From positions 248,001-312,000 of the forward strand of contig NZ_JAAOLY010000001.1 of assembly GCF_011601275.1 (NCBI RefSeq): a DNA stretch of 64,000 nt, in the 5' to 3' direction. The notes beneath the pieces were generated by a model. It was not told the origin of the DNA. It worked only from the letters and a program-made list of their open reading frames with translations, and searched no databases. Below, piece after piece: positions 1 to 7,926 of this stretch (the first letter of the stretch is position 1; each line of letters opens with the position of its first letter). The stretch is from Janthinobacterium lividum (GTDB lineage: Bacteria; Pseudomonadota; Gammaproteobacteria; Burkholderiales; Burkholderiaceae_D). The position numbers were made by a program, and so were the translations under genes.

Positions 1-166
1 CGGCCGCCGCCAGCGCCGCGTTGTCGGCCAGGTTCTGCAATTCCGTCTTGCGGCCGATGACCTGCCCCACGTCGAGCGCCAGGCCGATAAATCCCAGCAC
101 CAGAATAAGCAGGATGGAAAAGGCGATCAGCATCGCCCCGCGCTGGCCCTCGCGTCTACTTGCCAT
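1..166 (-). CDS. TadE/TadG-like Flp pilus assembly protein (N-terminal part, runs off left edge)
   Basis: Only the first 55 codons lie in the window. The protein starts with a short basic stretch and Gly-Ala (MASRREGQRGAM), then one hydrophobic segment of about 20 residues rich in Leu/Ile (roughly residues 12-34), then a segment ending in DNAALAAA. This is the usual N-terminus of TadE/TadG-type minor pseudopilins or Flp-associated proteins with a DUF2134/vWA tail, which span the inner membrane once. The ATG lies 11 bp inside the end of the upstream lipoprotein gene, suggesting translational coupling in the Tad operon. Which member (TadE, TadF or TadG) it is cannot be decided from this fragment. 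Confidence 0.7.
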   Translation of the reverse strand, partial: MASRREGQRGAMLIAFSILLILVLGFIGLALDVGQVIGRKTELQNLADNAALAAA

Positions 167-458
167 TGCCGCCTCCCAGCATGAACTGCACCGGCTGCGG
201 CGCCTGGCCGTTCGGTTCGACGAACGAGGCGCGGTAGCGCTGCATGACGGCGTGCGCGCTGGGGCCGTCCAGCCCGTCGGCAGGCTGGCGATTGCCCGTG
301 CTGGCCGGATAACGCACCTGCTGCGCCATGGCCAAGCGCACGGCGTCGCCGAAGCGCGGGTCCAGCTGCGGCGTGCTGCTGTGCGCGCAGGCGGCCAGCT
401 GCAAGGCCAGGGCCAGGGCGGCCAGGCGCCGCAGCGACGTCAAGAGCGAGTTCGGCAT
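156..458 (-). CDS. small Tad-locus lipoprotein
   Basis: A 100-residue protein with a lipoprotein signal peptide: basic start, hydrophobic core and lipobox LAAC with the lipidated Cys at about residue 24. The mature part (about 76 residues) has no recognisable catalytic motif and ends in a Gly-rich tail. It sits between the secretin gene and the TadE/G-like gene and overlaps the latter by 11 bp, so it is probably made as part of the pilus apparatus. Small lipoproteins in this position (TadD/pilotin-like) often help localise or stabilise the outer-membrane secretin; that role is inferred from position only. It lacks the TPR repeats of TadD. Confidence 0.7.
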   Translation of the reverse strand: MPNSLLTSLRRLAALALALQLAACAHSSTPQLDPRFGDAVRLAMAQQVRYPASTGNRQPADGLDGPSAHAVMQRYRASFVEPNGQAPQPVQFMLGGGNGK

Positions 459-474
459 GGCGTATCTCCCCGTC

Positions 475-1926
475 TCATTTCAACTCGAAACCGTTGGCCG
501 CGCGCGGTGGCGGCACGGACGGCGGCGCCAGCGGCAAGGTGCCTTCCATCTTGCCGCGCAACATCAAGTCCGTGCGCGAGGGCGGCACCAGCTGCGCCGT
601 CGGCAGCGCGGCGTCAGCCGGCAACGGTTTGACCAGGTGCGCGGTAATGACGAACAGCAATTCCGTGCGGTCATGCTGGAAGTCCGTGCTGCGAAACAGC
701 GCGCCGAGAATCGGCAGCTCGCTGAGCCACGGCACGCCCGTGATGTTGCTCACCTGGTTGTTCTTGATCAAGCCGCCGATGGCGTAGCTCTGGCCGTCGT
801 ACAGCTGCACCGTGGTCGAGGCGCGCCGCGTGGTGATCACGGGCAGAATCGAACGTCCGCTGACGCCGGCGGCGGAAATGCCCACCCCTTCGCGCGACAG
901 TTCCGACACTTCCGGCGCCACCTTCAGATTGATGCGCCCGCCCGACAGCACGGTGGGCGTAAAACGCAGGCCGACGCCATACTCGCGCTCTTCCAGGGTG
1001 ATCTTGTTGTTGTCCTGGCCAACGGGAATGAAAATCTTGCCGCCCGCCAGAAAACTGCCCTCCTGCCCGCTGATCGCCATCACGGTCGGCTCGGCCAGGA
1101 TGCGCACCAGGCCATCCTGTTTCTGCGCCTCGATGGTCAGTTGCTGGCCATTCGACTTGCGCACGTCGAGCAAGCCATTGGCCGTGCCGCTCAAGAAATT
1201 TGACAGCAAGGTGGTGGCCCAGCTGCCGGACGCGAAGCGCAGGGTCGCGCCCACTTCCAGGCGCTCCAGCAGCGACTTCGACACTTCGGCGATCTGCACG
1301 GCCAGCATCACCTGCTGCGGCGCGCTGACGTCGAGCATGTTGATGATGCGGCTGTTCGCGCCACCAACACCGCCAGCGGGCGCCGTGGCCGCCAACGGCA
1401 TGGCGGCGCCATCGGCAGGCTTCGGCAGCGCCAGCGGTGCGGTTGCGCGACGCACATAGGCATGCGCCAGCTCGGTGGCGCGCAGCACGGCGCCTGCATC
1501 CTGCACCGTGCCCGATAGCACCAGGGTGTCGGCCACGGCTGTCACGCGGATGGCTTGTTCTTCCGGCATCAGGGCTGCCAGGGTCGTTTGCAGGCCGGAC
1601 GGGTCCATGCTGACGCTGACGTTCACCACGCTGCACACGCCGCTGCGTCCCTGGATGATCATGTTCGTGCTGCCCACGTCGACACCGACCACATATAAAG
1701 TGTCGGGCGCGACCAGCATGGCTTGCAGCATGGCCGGATTGCCGACGCTGCGGGCCAGCACGGCCTCGGGCAGGCGCAGCATGCTCGACTTGCCCACCTG
1801 CAATTGCAAGTTGCCGGGCGTCGCCGCTTCGCCGCCGCAGCGGGGGCCAGGTTCGGCTGCCGCGCCGGCAAGCGGCAACAGCAGGCAGCACAGTGTCAGC
1901 AGAGCGCGGTTCATGAGCGTGTCCAT
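475..1926 (-). CDS. cpaC: Flp pilus secretin CpaC/RcpA
   Basis: A 483-residue protein of the type II/III secretion secretin family that forms the outer-membrane channel for the Flp pilus. It has a Sec signal peptide (cleavage near residue 24), an N-terminal pilus/secretin N0-like domain, a BON-like segment (around residues 110-160), and a C-terminal secretin domain (about residues 195-440) with the typical GGLI and VPWLSELPILGALF motifs. Length fits CpaC/RcpA. It follows cpaB by 6 bp and precedes the lipoprotein gene. The start at 1926 has a weak ribosome site; an in-frame ATG four codons later is also possible. Confidence 0.9.
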   Translation of the reverse strand: MDTLMNRALLTLCCLLLPLAGAAAEPGPRCGGEAATPGNLQLQVGKSSMLRLPEAVLARSVGNPAMLQAMLVAPDTLYVVGVDVGSTNMIIQGRSGVCSVVNVSVSMDPSGLQTTLAALMPEEQAIRVTAVADTLVLSGTVQDAGAVLRATELAHAYVRRATAPLALPKPADGAAMPLAATAPAGGVGGANSRIINMLDVSAPQQVMLAVQIAEVSKSLLERLEVGATLRFASGSWATTLLSNFLSGTANGLLDVRKSNGQQLTIEAQKQDGLVRILAEPTVMAISGQEGSFLAGGKIFIPVGQDNNKITLEEREYGVGLRFTPTVLSGGRINLKVAPEVSELSREGVGISAAGVSGRSILPVITTRRASTTVQLYDGQSYAIGGLIKNNQVSNITGVPWLSELPILGALFRSTDFQHDRTELLFVITAHLVKPLPADAALPTAQLVPPSRTDLMLRGKMEGTLPLAPPSVPPPRAANGFELK

Positions 1927-1932
1927 GGTTGG

Positions 1933-2793
1933 CTAAAAACATTCGTGCGACTGGCGCGTCCCGTCGATGACGGTACTGCACTGGCGCTTCGCTTCCGGCA
2001 GCGCCTTCGCCACGCGCACCGGACGCGGCGCGGCGGCCAGCACGGGGGCAGCGGCAGGCACGGGAGCAGGCTCGGCGTCGTGCGGTCCGCCCAGCAAGGT
2101 CAGCTTGGTGGCGCCCACCGTCACGCCCGGCTGCGGGTCGACCTGGTTGCGCAGCACCAGCGACAGGCTGCCCACGCTGCGCGCCAGGTCCAGGTTTTCC
2201 GCCTGTTCCGGCGTCACTTCCAGGGTCACGGCATTGACCACGCGCGGTTTGGTTTCGTCGCGCCCCACTTCCTGCGCCACGGCCAGCACGAGGATGCGTT
2301 CGAGCACGATCTTGGAAATATTGCGGCTTTGCGGAAACGCGCGGTCGCCGGCATCCTGCTGGGTACTGACGATGATGTCGACATAGTTGCCCGGCAAGGC
2401 GAAGCCGGCCACGCCGATCACGTCATTGACGCGCACTGTGATGGCGCGCCGCCCTTCCGTGATCAGGGCCGACAGGCCGCCCAGGGTGCCGGCCGGCGCC
2501 AGCTTGGCTTCGCTCAGCGGCTCGCCGCGCAGCACGCTGGTTTTCAGCACCCGACCGGCCAGTTTTGCCGGGTCTTGCAGCGCGCCTTGCGGCAAGCTTT
2601 CCGCCGGCCATTCGGCCAGGCGCAGCATCTCGGGCGTCAGGCGCTGTCCCAGGTTGACATCGGTGGAAGCGACGACGATCTTGCCCTTGCCGGCCGGCGT
2701 CTGGCGCAGCAGCCAGTGCGAGGCCAGCAGCACGGCCAGCAGACCCAGCACCACAGCCAGGGCCATCATCATGAGGGCGCGGCGGTTCTTCAT
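1933..2793 (-). CDS. cpaB: Flp pilus assembly protein CpaB/RcpC
   Basis: A 286-residue inner-membrane-anchored periplasmic protein of the Tad system. It begins with MKNRR and a single hydrophobic anchor (about residues 7-27), followed by a SAF-like beta-clip domain (VVASTDVNLGQRLTPEML...), and a second domain around residues 110-220 with the VNDVIGVAGFALPGNYVDII stretch typical of CpaB. CpaB/RcpC proteins work in the periplasm with the secretin. The ATG at 2793 overlaps the stop of the upstream ATPase gene by 4 bp (ATGA), which fixes this start; the frame is open further upstream but that part is antisense noise. Confidence 0.9.
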   Translation of the reverse strand: MKNRRALMMMALAVVLGLLAVLLASHWLLRQTPAGKGKIVVASTDVNLGQRLTPEMLRLAEWPAESLPQGALQDPAKLAGRVLKTSVLRGEPLSEAKLAPAGTLGGLSALITEGRRAITVRVNDVIGVAGFALPGNYVDIIVSTQQDAGDRAFPQSRNISKIVLERILVLAVAQEVGRDETKPRVVNAVTLEVTPEQAENLDLARSVGSLSLVLRNQVDPQPGVTVGATKLTLLGGPHDAEPAPVPAAAPVLAAAPRPVRVAKALPEAKRQCSTVIDGTRQSHECF

Positions 2794-4163
2794 GCGATAC
2801 GCTCGCACAGGCTGGCGGCCGGCATGTCGCAGCTGGCAAACAGGCTGCTCCAGGCCTGCTCCAGGGCGGCTACCGTCAGGCGCGTGTCGCAGCCGGCAAA
2901 GCCGGCGAAGTCGCCCATGCGCGCCAGCAATTCCTGCGGATAGCTGGCCAGCAGGGGCCGGCCCTGTGCGCCGTGCAGCTGCAGCAAATGGTTCACGGCC
3001 AGCTCGTCGATGGCCATGCCGGCCAGCCGGCATTGCTGGCGGAACAGGGCGCGATAGGCGTTCTCGGCCAGCGGCCCCACCTGCACCTTGTAGCCGATGC
3101 GGCGCAGCAAGGCGGCGTCAAACAGCTCGACCGGCGGCACGTTCGTGGCCAGCACGAGGGCATTGTCGAACGGCACGCTGATCTGCACGCCGCCGGGCAA
3201 GGCCAGCTGGTCACTGCCGCGCGCCAGCGGCTGCATCAGCCGCGTCAACAGTTCTTGCGCGCCCAGGCGCTGGCGGCCCAGGTCGTCGATGATCAGCATG
3301 CCGTTATTCGCCCGCACGTGGGGCGGCGCCTGGTAGCAGCCGCCGCTGGCGTCGTGGCGCAGCTCCAGCATGCCGGCGTCGAGCTCGGCGCCCACGTGGA
3401 TCACGGGGCGCTGGCACAGCACCCAGCGGATATCCGTGCTGCGCCGTTCCAGCGCCTGGCGCGCGTGACTGACGTGCTGCGGCGCGGGCGGCAAGTGCTG
3501 GGCCGGATCGTACAACTGGATGATGTCGTGGCCGACGACGATGGCGTGCGGCACGGCGACGAGACCGTGCAGCAATTGGCCCAGCTGCAGCGCCAGGGTC
3601 GACTTGCCGCTGCCGGGCGGACCGTACAGCAGCAGCGAGCGTCCCGAATGCAGGGCCGCGCCGACCACGTCGAGCATGCCTGGCCCGGCATGGGCGCCAC
3701 CGAGCACGGCGGCCAGGTCGTCGCTGCCGACGCGCTGTTCCTGCGCCAGCCACGACTGGCGCGCCACCATCGCGCGGTACGCTTCCAGGGTGACGGGCGC
3801 GGCGCCGATATATGCGCAGCGTTCGAGGAAGGCGCCGGCGCGCTGCTTGCCGGCGCTCGTCAGCTGATATTGCACATCGATATCGGATTCGCCGCGCCAG
3901 GCCACTTCGGCCATCTGCTCCGTCACCATGAAATCGAGCACTTCGCGCAAGACATTGATCGACAGGCGCAGGCGCGTCGTCAGCGCGGACAGGTGCGTCT
4001 TGCCGCCCACAAACATCAGCTTGGCGATCAGTTCGACGACCAGCGGCCGCTCCAGTCCCGTTTCGCGCAAGCTCTTCGGCTGCGGCGGCAAGGGCGGCAT
4101 CAGGTTCGCATCGGCAGGGCGCGGCGTGCTGTCGGTGCTCATGGAATAGTCGACCTCGGTCAT
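2790..4163 (-). CDS. AAA-type ATPase of the Tad pilus locus
   Basis: A 457-residue ATPase. The N-terminal 150 residues look like a winged-helix type region, followed by an AAA+ core with Walker A GPPGSGKST (about residues 180-188), a Walker B-like segment MLIIDDLGRQ (about 285-294) and an arginine-bearing sensor region (LLRRIGYK). It is not the secretion ATPase TadA/CpaF nor the ParA-like TadZ/CpaE, both of which would lie beyond the left edge. A GGAG-type ribosome site precedes the ATG at 4163. The gene lies between the prepilin peptidase and cpaB and overlaps cpaB by 4 bp, so it is cotranscribed with pilus genes; its role in pilus biogenesis or its regulation is unknown to me. Confidence 0.8.
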   Translation of the reverse strand: MTEVDYSMSTDSTPRPADANLMPPLPPQPKSLRETGLERPLVVELIAKLMFVGGKTHLSALTTRLRLSINVLREVLDFMVTEQMAEVAWRGESDIDVQYQLTSAGKQRAGAFLERCAYIGAAPVTLEAYRAMVARQSWLAQEQRVGSDDLAAVLGGAHAGPGMLDVVGAALHSGRSLLLYGPPGSGKSTLALQLGQLLHGLVAVPHAIVVGHDIIQLYDPAQHLPPAPQHVSHARQALERRSTDIRWVLCQRPVIHVGAELDAGMLELRHDASGGCYQAPPHVRANNGMLIIDDLGRQRLGAQELLTRLMQPLARGSDQLALPGGVQISVPFDNALVLATNVPPVELFDAALLRRIGYKVQVGPLAENAYRALFRQQCRLAGMAIDELAVNHLLQLHGAQGRPLLASYPQELLARMGDFAGFAGCDTRLTVAALEQAWSSLFASCDMPAASLCERIA

Positions 4164-4256
4164 GCTGCGTCTCCTAGCCGGTTAAGACTGCATTGAACAG
4201 AATTCATTCTAGCGAGCGGGCACTGGCGCCCATTGATTCAGAGCAATGAATGCCAA

Positions 4257-4790
4257 TCAGAAATAATGCCGCCCTTGCACCACCAGGCAGCCCAGGGCAA
4301 TGGCCAGTCCGTACGGCATATTGCCCACGCTGGCGCCGCTGCCCAATGCGCTTGGCGCCAGGGGAATGCCGGCCATGCGCGCGATCATCGGCCACAGCAG
4401 CTGGCGCAGATTGCCCAGGCAAACGCGCCACTTGCCCTGGTACGTGAGTATCAGCACGGCGATCACGCCGCCCAGGACAAACGTGGCAAAACAGATTTGC
4501 AGCACGGGCCAGGGACCGGCAAAGGCGCCCACCATGGCGATCAGCTTGACGTCGCCGGCGGCCATGCCGCGCAGCACATATAAAGGCAGGAACAGGAAGA
4601 AGCCCGTCGCCATGCCGCCCAGCACCAGTTGCGGCACGCGGTGCGGCCACAACCACAGATGCAGCGCCAGCGCGGCAAGCATGCCGGCCAGCACCAGCCA
4701 ATTCGGAATCTTGCGTTGGATCAAATCACTGACGGCGGCCGCCGTCACGAAGCACAGCAACAGCAGGTCGCACAAGGCAGTTGCAGGCAT
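4257..4790 (-). CDS. cpaA: type IV (Flp) prepilin peptidase CpaA/TadV
   Basis: A 177-residue integral membrane aspartic protease that cleaves the leader of Flp prepilin. Five to six hydrophobic segments span the whole length. The two catalytic Asp are visible: one in SDLIQRKIPN (about residue 22) and one in the GD motif AAGDVKL (about residue 78). It is the short TadV/CpaA form without the N-terminal methylase domain. A strong site GGGAGGT lies 5 nt before the ATG at 4790, just after a terminator that follows flp. Confidence 0.9.
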   Translation of the reverse strand: MPATALCDLLLLCFVTAAAVSDLIQRKIPNWLVLAGMLAALALHLWLWPHRVPQLVLGGMATGFFLFLPLYVLRGMAAGDVKLIAMVGAFAGPWPVLQICFATFVLGGVIAVLILTYQGKWRVCLGNLRQLLWPMIARMAGIPLAPSALGSGASVGNMPYGLAIALGCLVVQGRHYF

Positions 4791-4803
4791 GGCACACCTC
4801 CCG

Positions 4804-4836
4804 AAAAAAACCCGCCACCGGCCGGCCAGTGGCGGG
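4804..4836 (-). terminator. Rho-independent terminator after flp
   Basis: On the minus strand an 8-bp stem CCCGCCAC / GTGGCGGG with a 10-nt loop is followed by seven T residues. It lies directly between the flp stop codon (4844) and the ribosome site of cpaA (ATG at 4790). Its position suggests partial termination, so that pilin mRNA exceeds that of the assembly genes. Confidence 0.8.
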
Positions 4837-4843
4837 CACCCGC

Positions 4844-5026
4844 TTAGGGCGTCAACACCAGGTTCGACGAAATATCGGTGAGGACGGCCAGCAAGTTGGT
4901 CTTGATCAGCAAGAAACCGGCCGTGATGGCGGTAGCCATCAACGCCGCAATCAGGCCGTATTCGATTGCCGTAATGCCATCCTCATCCTTGACAAACTGC
5001 TGTACTGCCGACAGGAAGGTATGCAT
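4844..5026 (-). CDS. flp: Flp/Fap-type pilin
   Basis: A 60-residue major pilin of the Tad (type IVb) pilus. The leader MHTFLSAVQQFVKDEDG is followed by ITAIEYGLIAALMATAITAG: Gly before the processing site, Glu at +5 and Tyr next to it are the Flp hallmarks, and the hydrophobic helix follows. The start at 5026 is chosen because a GGGAG site lies 7 nt upstream and the leader has the usual length; the frame stays open 54 bp further upstream. It is the first gene of the pilus operon and has its own terminator. Confidence 0.93.
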   Translation of the reverse strand: MHTFLSAVQQFVKDEDGITAIEYGLIAALMATAITAGFLLIKTNLLAVLTDISSNLVLTP

Positions 5027-5507
5027 GACAAGCTCCCAAAAGTGAATCACAAGTCCCTGGCGCAATCGGGTGTGAAACATTGCCCTTTCCTGCTAATATG
5101 TTTCCTGCCGTAAATTTCTGCGCCATTACATTGACTATAAAGCGTCCACGTTTTGGCAAATTGACGCGCCACAAGTTTCCACATGGAAATTATCAAACTC
5201 TGGTGAAATGGCGGCTGGCGCAAACAAATGTTGCGATCCGGATTGAAAGCCTGCGTCAGGGCAAGTTTTTTGCAATGCGGTGCATGAATCTCATGTATTT
5301 ACATGAAATATTGCATACGTTAATTGCCTATTAGGCAAAAAGACATTATCCTGCTTAGCTCTTCTTTGGAAAGGCCTCTCGCCCGGCGGTACAGAGCGTC
5401 ATGCCACCAAATAAATCTTGGCTTCTTGTAGACGGACGCGAACATGCTCTTGCTTGATGCAATGCTGGTATGACGACACTTGTGTGACTACTTTCCAGAG
5501 ATCGACA
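5027..5507. promoter_or_regulatory. AT-rich divergent intergenic region between flp and the diguanylate cyclase gene
   Basis: About 480 bp without a convincing gene, clearly more AT-rich than its flanks (for example the stretch around 5280-5350). It must hold the promoter of the leftward pilus operon and that of the rightward GGDEF gene. I found no operator, hairpin or consensus -24/-12 element that I would defend. Placement between a pilus operon and a c-di-GMP gene suggests shared control, but the sequence alone does not show it. Confidence 0.5.
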
Positions 5508-6554
5508 ATGGATTCCCTACTGAAACACATGGTGGATATGACCGGGCACCGCGACCACACGATGCTCGACATCTCCGTGATCTCGGCCGTCCAGGAACTC
5601 GCTGCCGCGTCGCAGACCCGTGTGCTGGCCCTGACCACCGTGCGTGGCCAGGTGTTCGTGCGGTCGCGGGCCATCATCGTGGCGGGCAGCGTGGCCCGCA
5701 TGGAAGAGCATAACGACCCTATCTTGCCCGGCGAACCGCTGTCCGACTACCCGGCCCTGGCCGCCTGCATCAAGCGCCATGAAGCGAGCGCCGACACCGT
5801 ATGCGCCGACGGCCGCCACCTGCTGTGGCTGCCCATCTGGATCGGTGACCAGGTCACCACCTGCCTGGAAATCACCAACCCCACGCCGTACACGGGCGCC
5901 ACCATCCAGGTGATCGGCGGCATCGTCAGCGTGTACCGTAATTTCCAGAACCTGCTCGACTACAGCGAACGCGATTCGCTCACCGGCTTGTTGAACCGCA
6001 AGACCTTCGACGACCAGCTGGCGAAAATCCTGCACAGCCGTGGCGAACCGGAAGCGGAAAAGCCGCGTCCCGTCGATGAAGAACGGCGCCACCATACGGA
6101 CACGGAACGGCAATGGCTGGCCGTGATCGATGTCGATCATTTCAAGCTGGTCAACGATAAATTCGGTCACCTGTATGGCGATGAAGTGCTGATCCTGATC
6201 GCCAACCAGCTGCAATCGTCGTTCCGCTCGCAAGACCGCATCTTCCGCTTCGGCGGCGAGGAATTCGTCGTGCTGCTGCGCTCGATTACCCTGGACAATG
6301 CGCAGAAAATCATCGACCGTTTCCGCACCAATGTCGAAGCGCACGACTTCCCGCAAGTGGGCAGAGTGACCGTCAGCGTGGGCTTCGTCAGCATCAACGC
6401 CTACGAAGCGCCCGTCATCATCCTCGGCCGCGCCGACCAGGCCCTGTATTACGCCAAGAGCCATGGCCGCAACCTGGCGTGCCACTACGATGAGCTGGTG
6501 GCAAAAGGCTTGCTGACAACCATTACCTCGAACGATACGGCAGAGTTTTTCTAA
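5508..6554 (+). CDS. diguanylate cyclase (GGDEF domain, GGEEF variant)
   Basis: A 348-residue cytoplasmic protein expected to make cyclic di-GMP from two GTP. Residues 1-150 form a GAF-like sensory region without membrane segments. The GGDEF domain begins at RDSLTGLLNR (about 155) and carries IDVDHFKLVND, the active-site GGEEF (249-253) and an intact inhibitory site RSQD (240-243) five residues before it, so product inhibition is likely. A polar insertion of about 25 residues (about 177-203) separates the first helix from the next strand. The ATG at 5508 is preferred because sequence upstream of it looks non-coding. It converges with the HD-GYP gene and overlaps it by 4 bp. Confidence 0.92.
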   Translation: MDSLLKHMVDMTGHRDHTMLDISVISAVQELAAASQTRVLALTTVRGQVFVRSRAIIVAGSVARMEEHNDPILPGEPLSDYPALAACIKRHEASADTVCADGRHLLWLPIWIGDQVTTCLEITNPTPYTGATIQVIGGIVSVYRNFQNLLDYSERDSLTGLLNRKTFDDQLAKILHSRGEPEAEKPRPVDEERRHHTDTERQWLAVIDVDHFKLVNDKFGHLYGDEVLILIANQLQSSFRSQDRIFRFGGEEFVVLLRSITLDNAQKIIDRFRTNVEAHDFPQVGRVTVSVGFVSINAYEAPVIILGRADQALYYAKSHGRNLACHYDELVAKGLLTTITSNDTAEFF

Positions 6555-7777
6555 GCGTCTGCAAGGGAAAGAAAACGCATGGGATCGACTTGCCACTTGG
6601 CGGCCGACTCATGGCCGACGATCTTGTCGGCGCCGCCAAAACCAAAGCCGCGCGACAAATCGACCGTTTCCGGCTTGATGTAGGTCTTGCTCTTCGTACT
6701 GAAAAACACATTCACTTTCGGCGCCAGCAGATTGCTTTCGTGCGCCTCGATGACGACGGCCAGGCGGCCCGATTCCAGCATCACCATGGTGCCTACCGGA
6801 TAGATACCCACGCAGCGCATGAAATCCTGCGCGAACACGGGATTGAAGTGGAATTTGCTCCACTCATAAATCTTGCGCAGGGCTTCGGCGGCGGGAATAC
6901 CCTTGTGATAGCTGCGGTCCGACGTCAGCGCGTCATACACGTCGACGATGGCGGCCATCTGCGCCAGCTCGCTGATGGCATCGCCAGCCAGCTGGTCCGG
7001 ATAGCCGCTGCCGTCGCGCCGTTCATGGTGATGCAAGGTGATATCGAGGGGAATCGCGCCCACTTCGGGCGACTGGCGCAGGATCTCGTAGCCGTCGCGC
7101 GGATGGCGCTTGATCTGGGCAAATTCTTCCGAGCTCAGGGGGCCTGGCTTGTTCAGCACGCTGTCGGGCACCAGCGCCTTGCCCGTGTCGTGCAGCAAGC
7201 CACCGAGGCCGGCCTGGTGCGTGGTGGCCGCATCGATGCCGCGCGAGCGGCAAAACGCCACCAGCAGCGCGCATACGCTGACAGAATGCAGGAAGGTGTA
7301 GTCATCCTTGTTCTTGATGCGCAACAAGCCGACCAGGGCGCCGGGATTGCGCAGGATCGACTCCGTAATGTCTTGCACCGTGTGCTGCACGCGGTCGAGC
7401 TCGACAGCCTTGCCCAGGCGTACGTCGGCCATCACCGTGCGCACCAGGCTCGTCGCCTGACGCCGCACCTGCGTGGCGCGCGCCAGTTCCATGCCCAGCG
7501 ACACGCGCGTGACCACTTGCGGCGCCGCGGCGATCTGCACCAGCTCGCGTTCCGTGTCAGCCTGGGCCTGCACCACGGTGGGCGCGTCCTGCACGTCGAG
7601 GCCCTTGCCGCTGTCGATCACCACGTCGTGAATGCCCGCCTGCATGATCTTGCGGATTTCATCGTCACTGCGCAACAGGAAACGGTTGCGCACGAATGGA
7701 TGCGTCATCCAGTCGCAGCTGAGGTCATGAATGTACATGCCCACTTTTAATTGAGACGAATCAACTTTCTTGAGCAT
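6551..7777 (-). CDS. HD-GYP domain cyclic-di-GMP phosphodiesterase with DUF3391
   Basis: A 408-residue protein expected to hydrolyse c-di-GMP. The N-terminal DUF3391 domain (SQLKVGMYIHDL, about residues 8-140) precedes the HD-GYP domain (about 145-330) with the metal-binding HDTGK (196-200), H225 in KRHPRDGY and HHERRDGSGYP (250-260), all intact. No signal peptide or membrane segment. The ATG at 7777 is preferred over a TTG 15 bp upstream because a GGGA-like site precedes it. It is convergent with a diguanylate cyclase gene, and their last codons overlap by 4 bp. Confidence 0.92.
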   Translation of the reverse strand: MLKKVDSSQLKVGMYIHDLSCDWMTHPFVRNRFLLRSDDEIRKIMQAGIHDVVIDSGKGLDVQDAPTVVQAQADTERELVQIAAAPQVVTRVSLGMELARATQVRRQATSLVRTVMADVRLGKAVELDRVQHTVQDITESILRNPGALVGLLRIKNKDDYTFLHSVSVCALLVAFCRSRGIDAATTHQAGLGGLLHDTGKALVPDSVLNKPGPLSSEEFAQIKRHPRDGYEILRQSPEVGAIPLDITLHHHERRDGSGYPDQLAGDAISELAQMAAIVDVYDALTSDRSYHKGIPAAEALRKIYEWSKFHFNPVFAQDFMRCVGIYPVGTMVMLESGRLAVVIEAHESNLLAPKVNVFFSTKSKTYIKPETVDLSRGFGFGGADKIVGHESAAKWQVDPMRFLSLADA

Positions 7778-7926
7778 GCTGTCATCCCACAAATACGCGG
7801 CTGGAGCACCGAAGGCGCTAGAATGAGTATAACAAAATTGTTATTCTGCTGGCCGCGTTCGGCGCTGCGGCGCAACACCCTGTTTTTTCCGCTCAACGCC
7901 CCCTCAACGCACCGCTCTTGGGACCC

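Noticed and set aside
5150-5176. Possible sigma54 -24/-12 element upstream of flp (TGGCGC...TTTGC, minus strand)
   Set aside because: GG to GC spacing is off by one base from the strict sigma54 requirement.
5080-5334. 84-codon open frame in the flp / GGDEF gap
   Set aside because: No ribosome site, AT-rich promoter-like DNA, and no recognisable protein feature.
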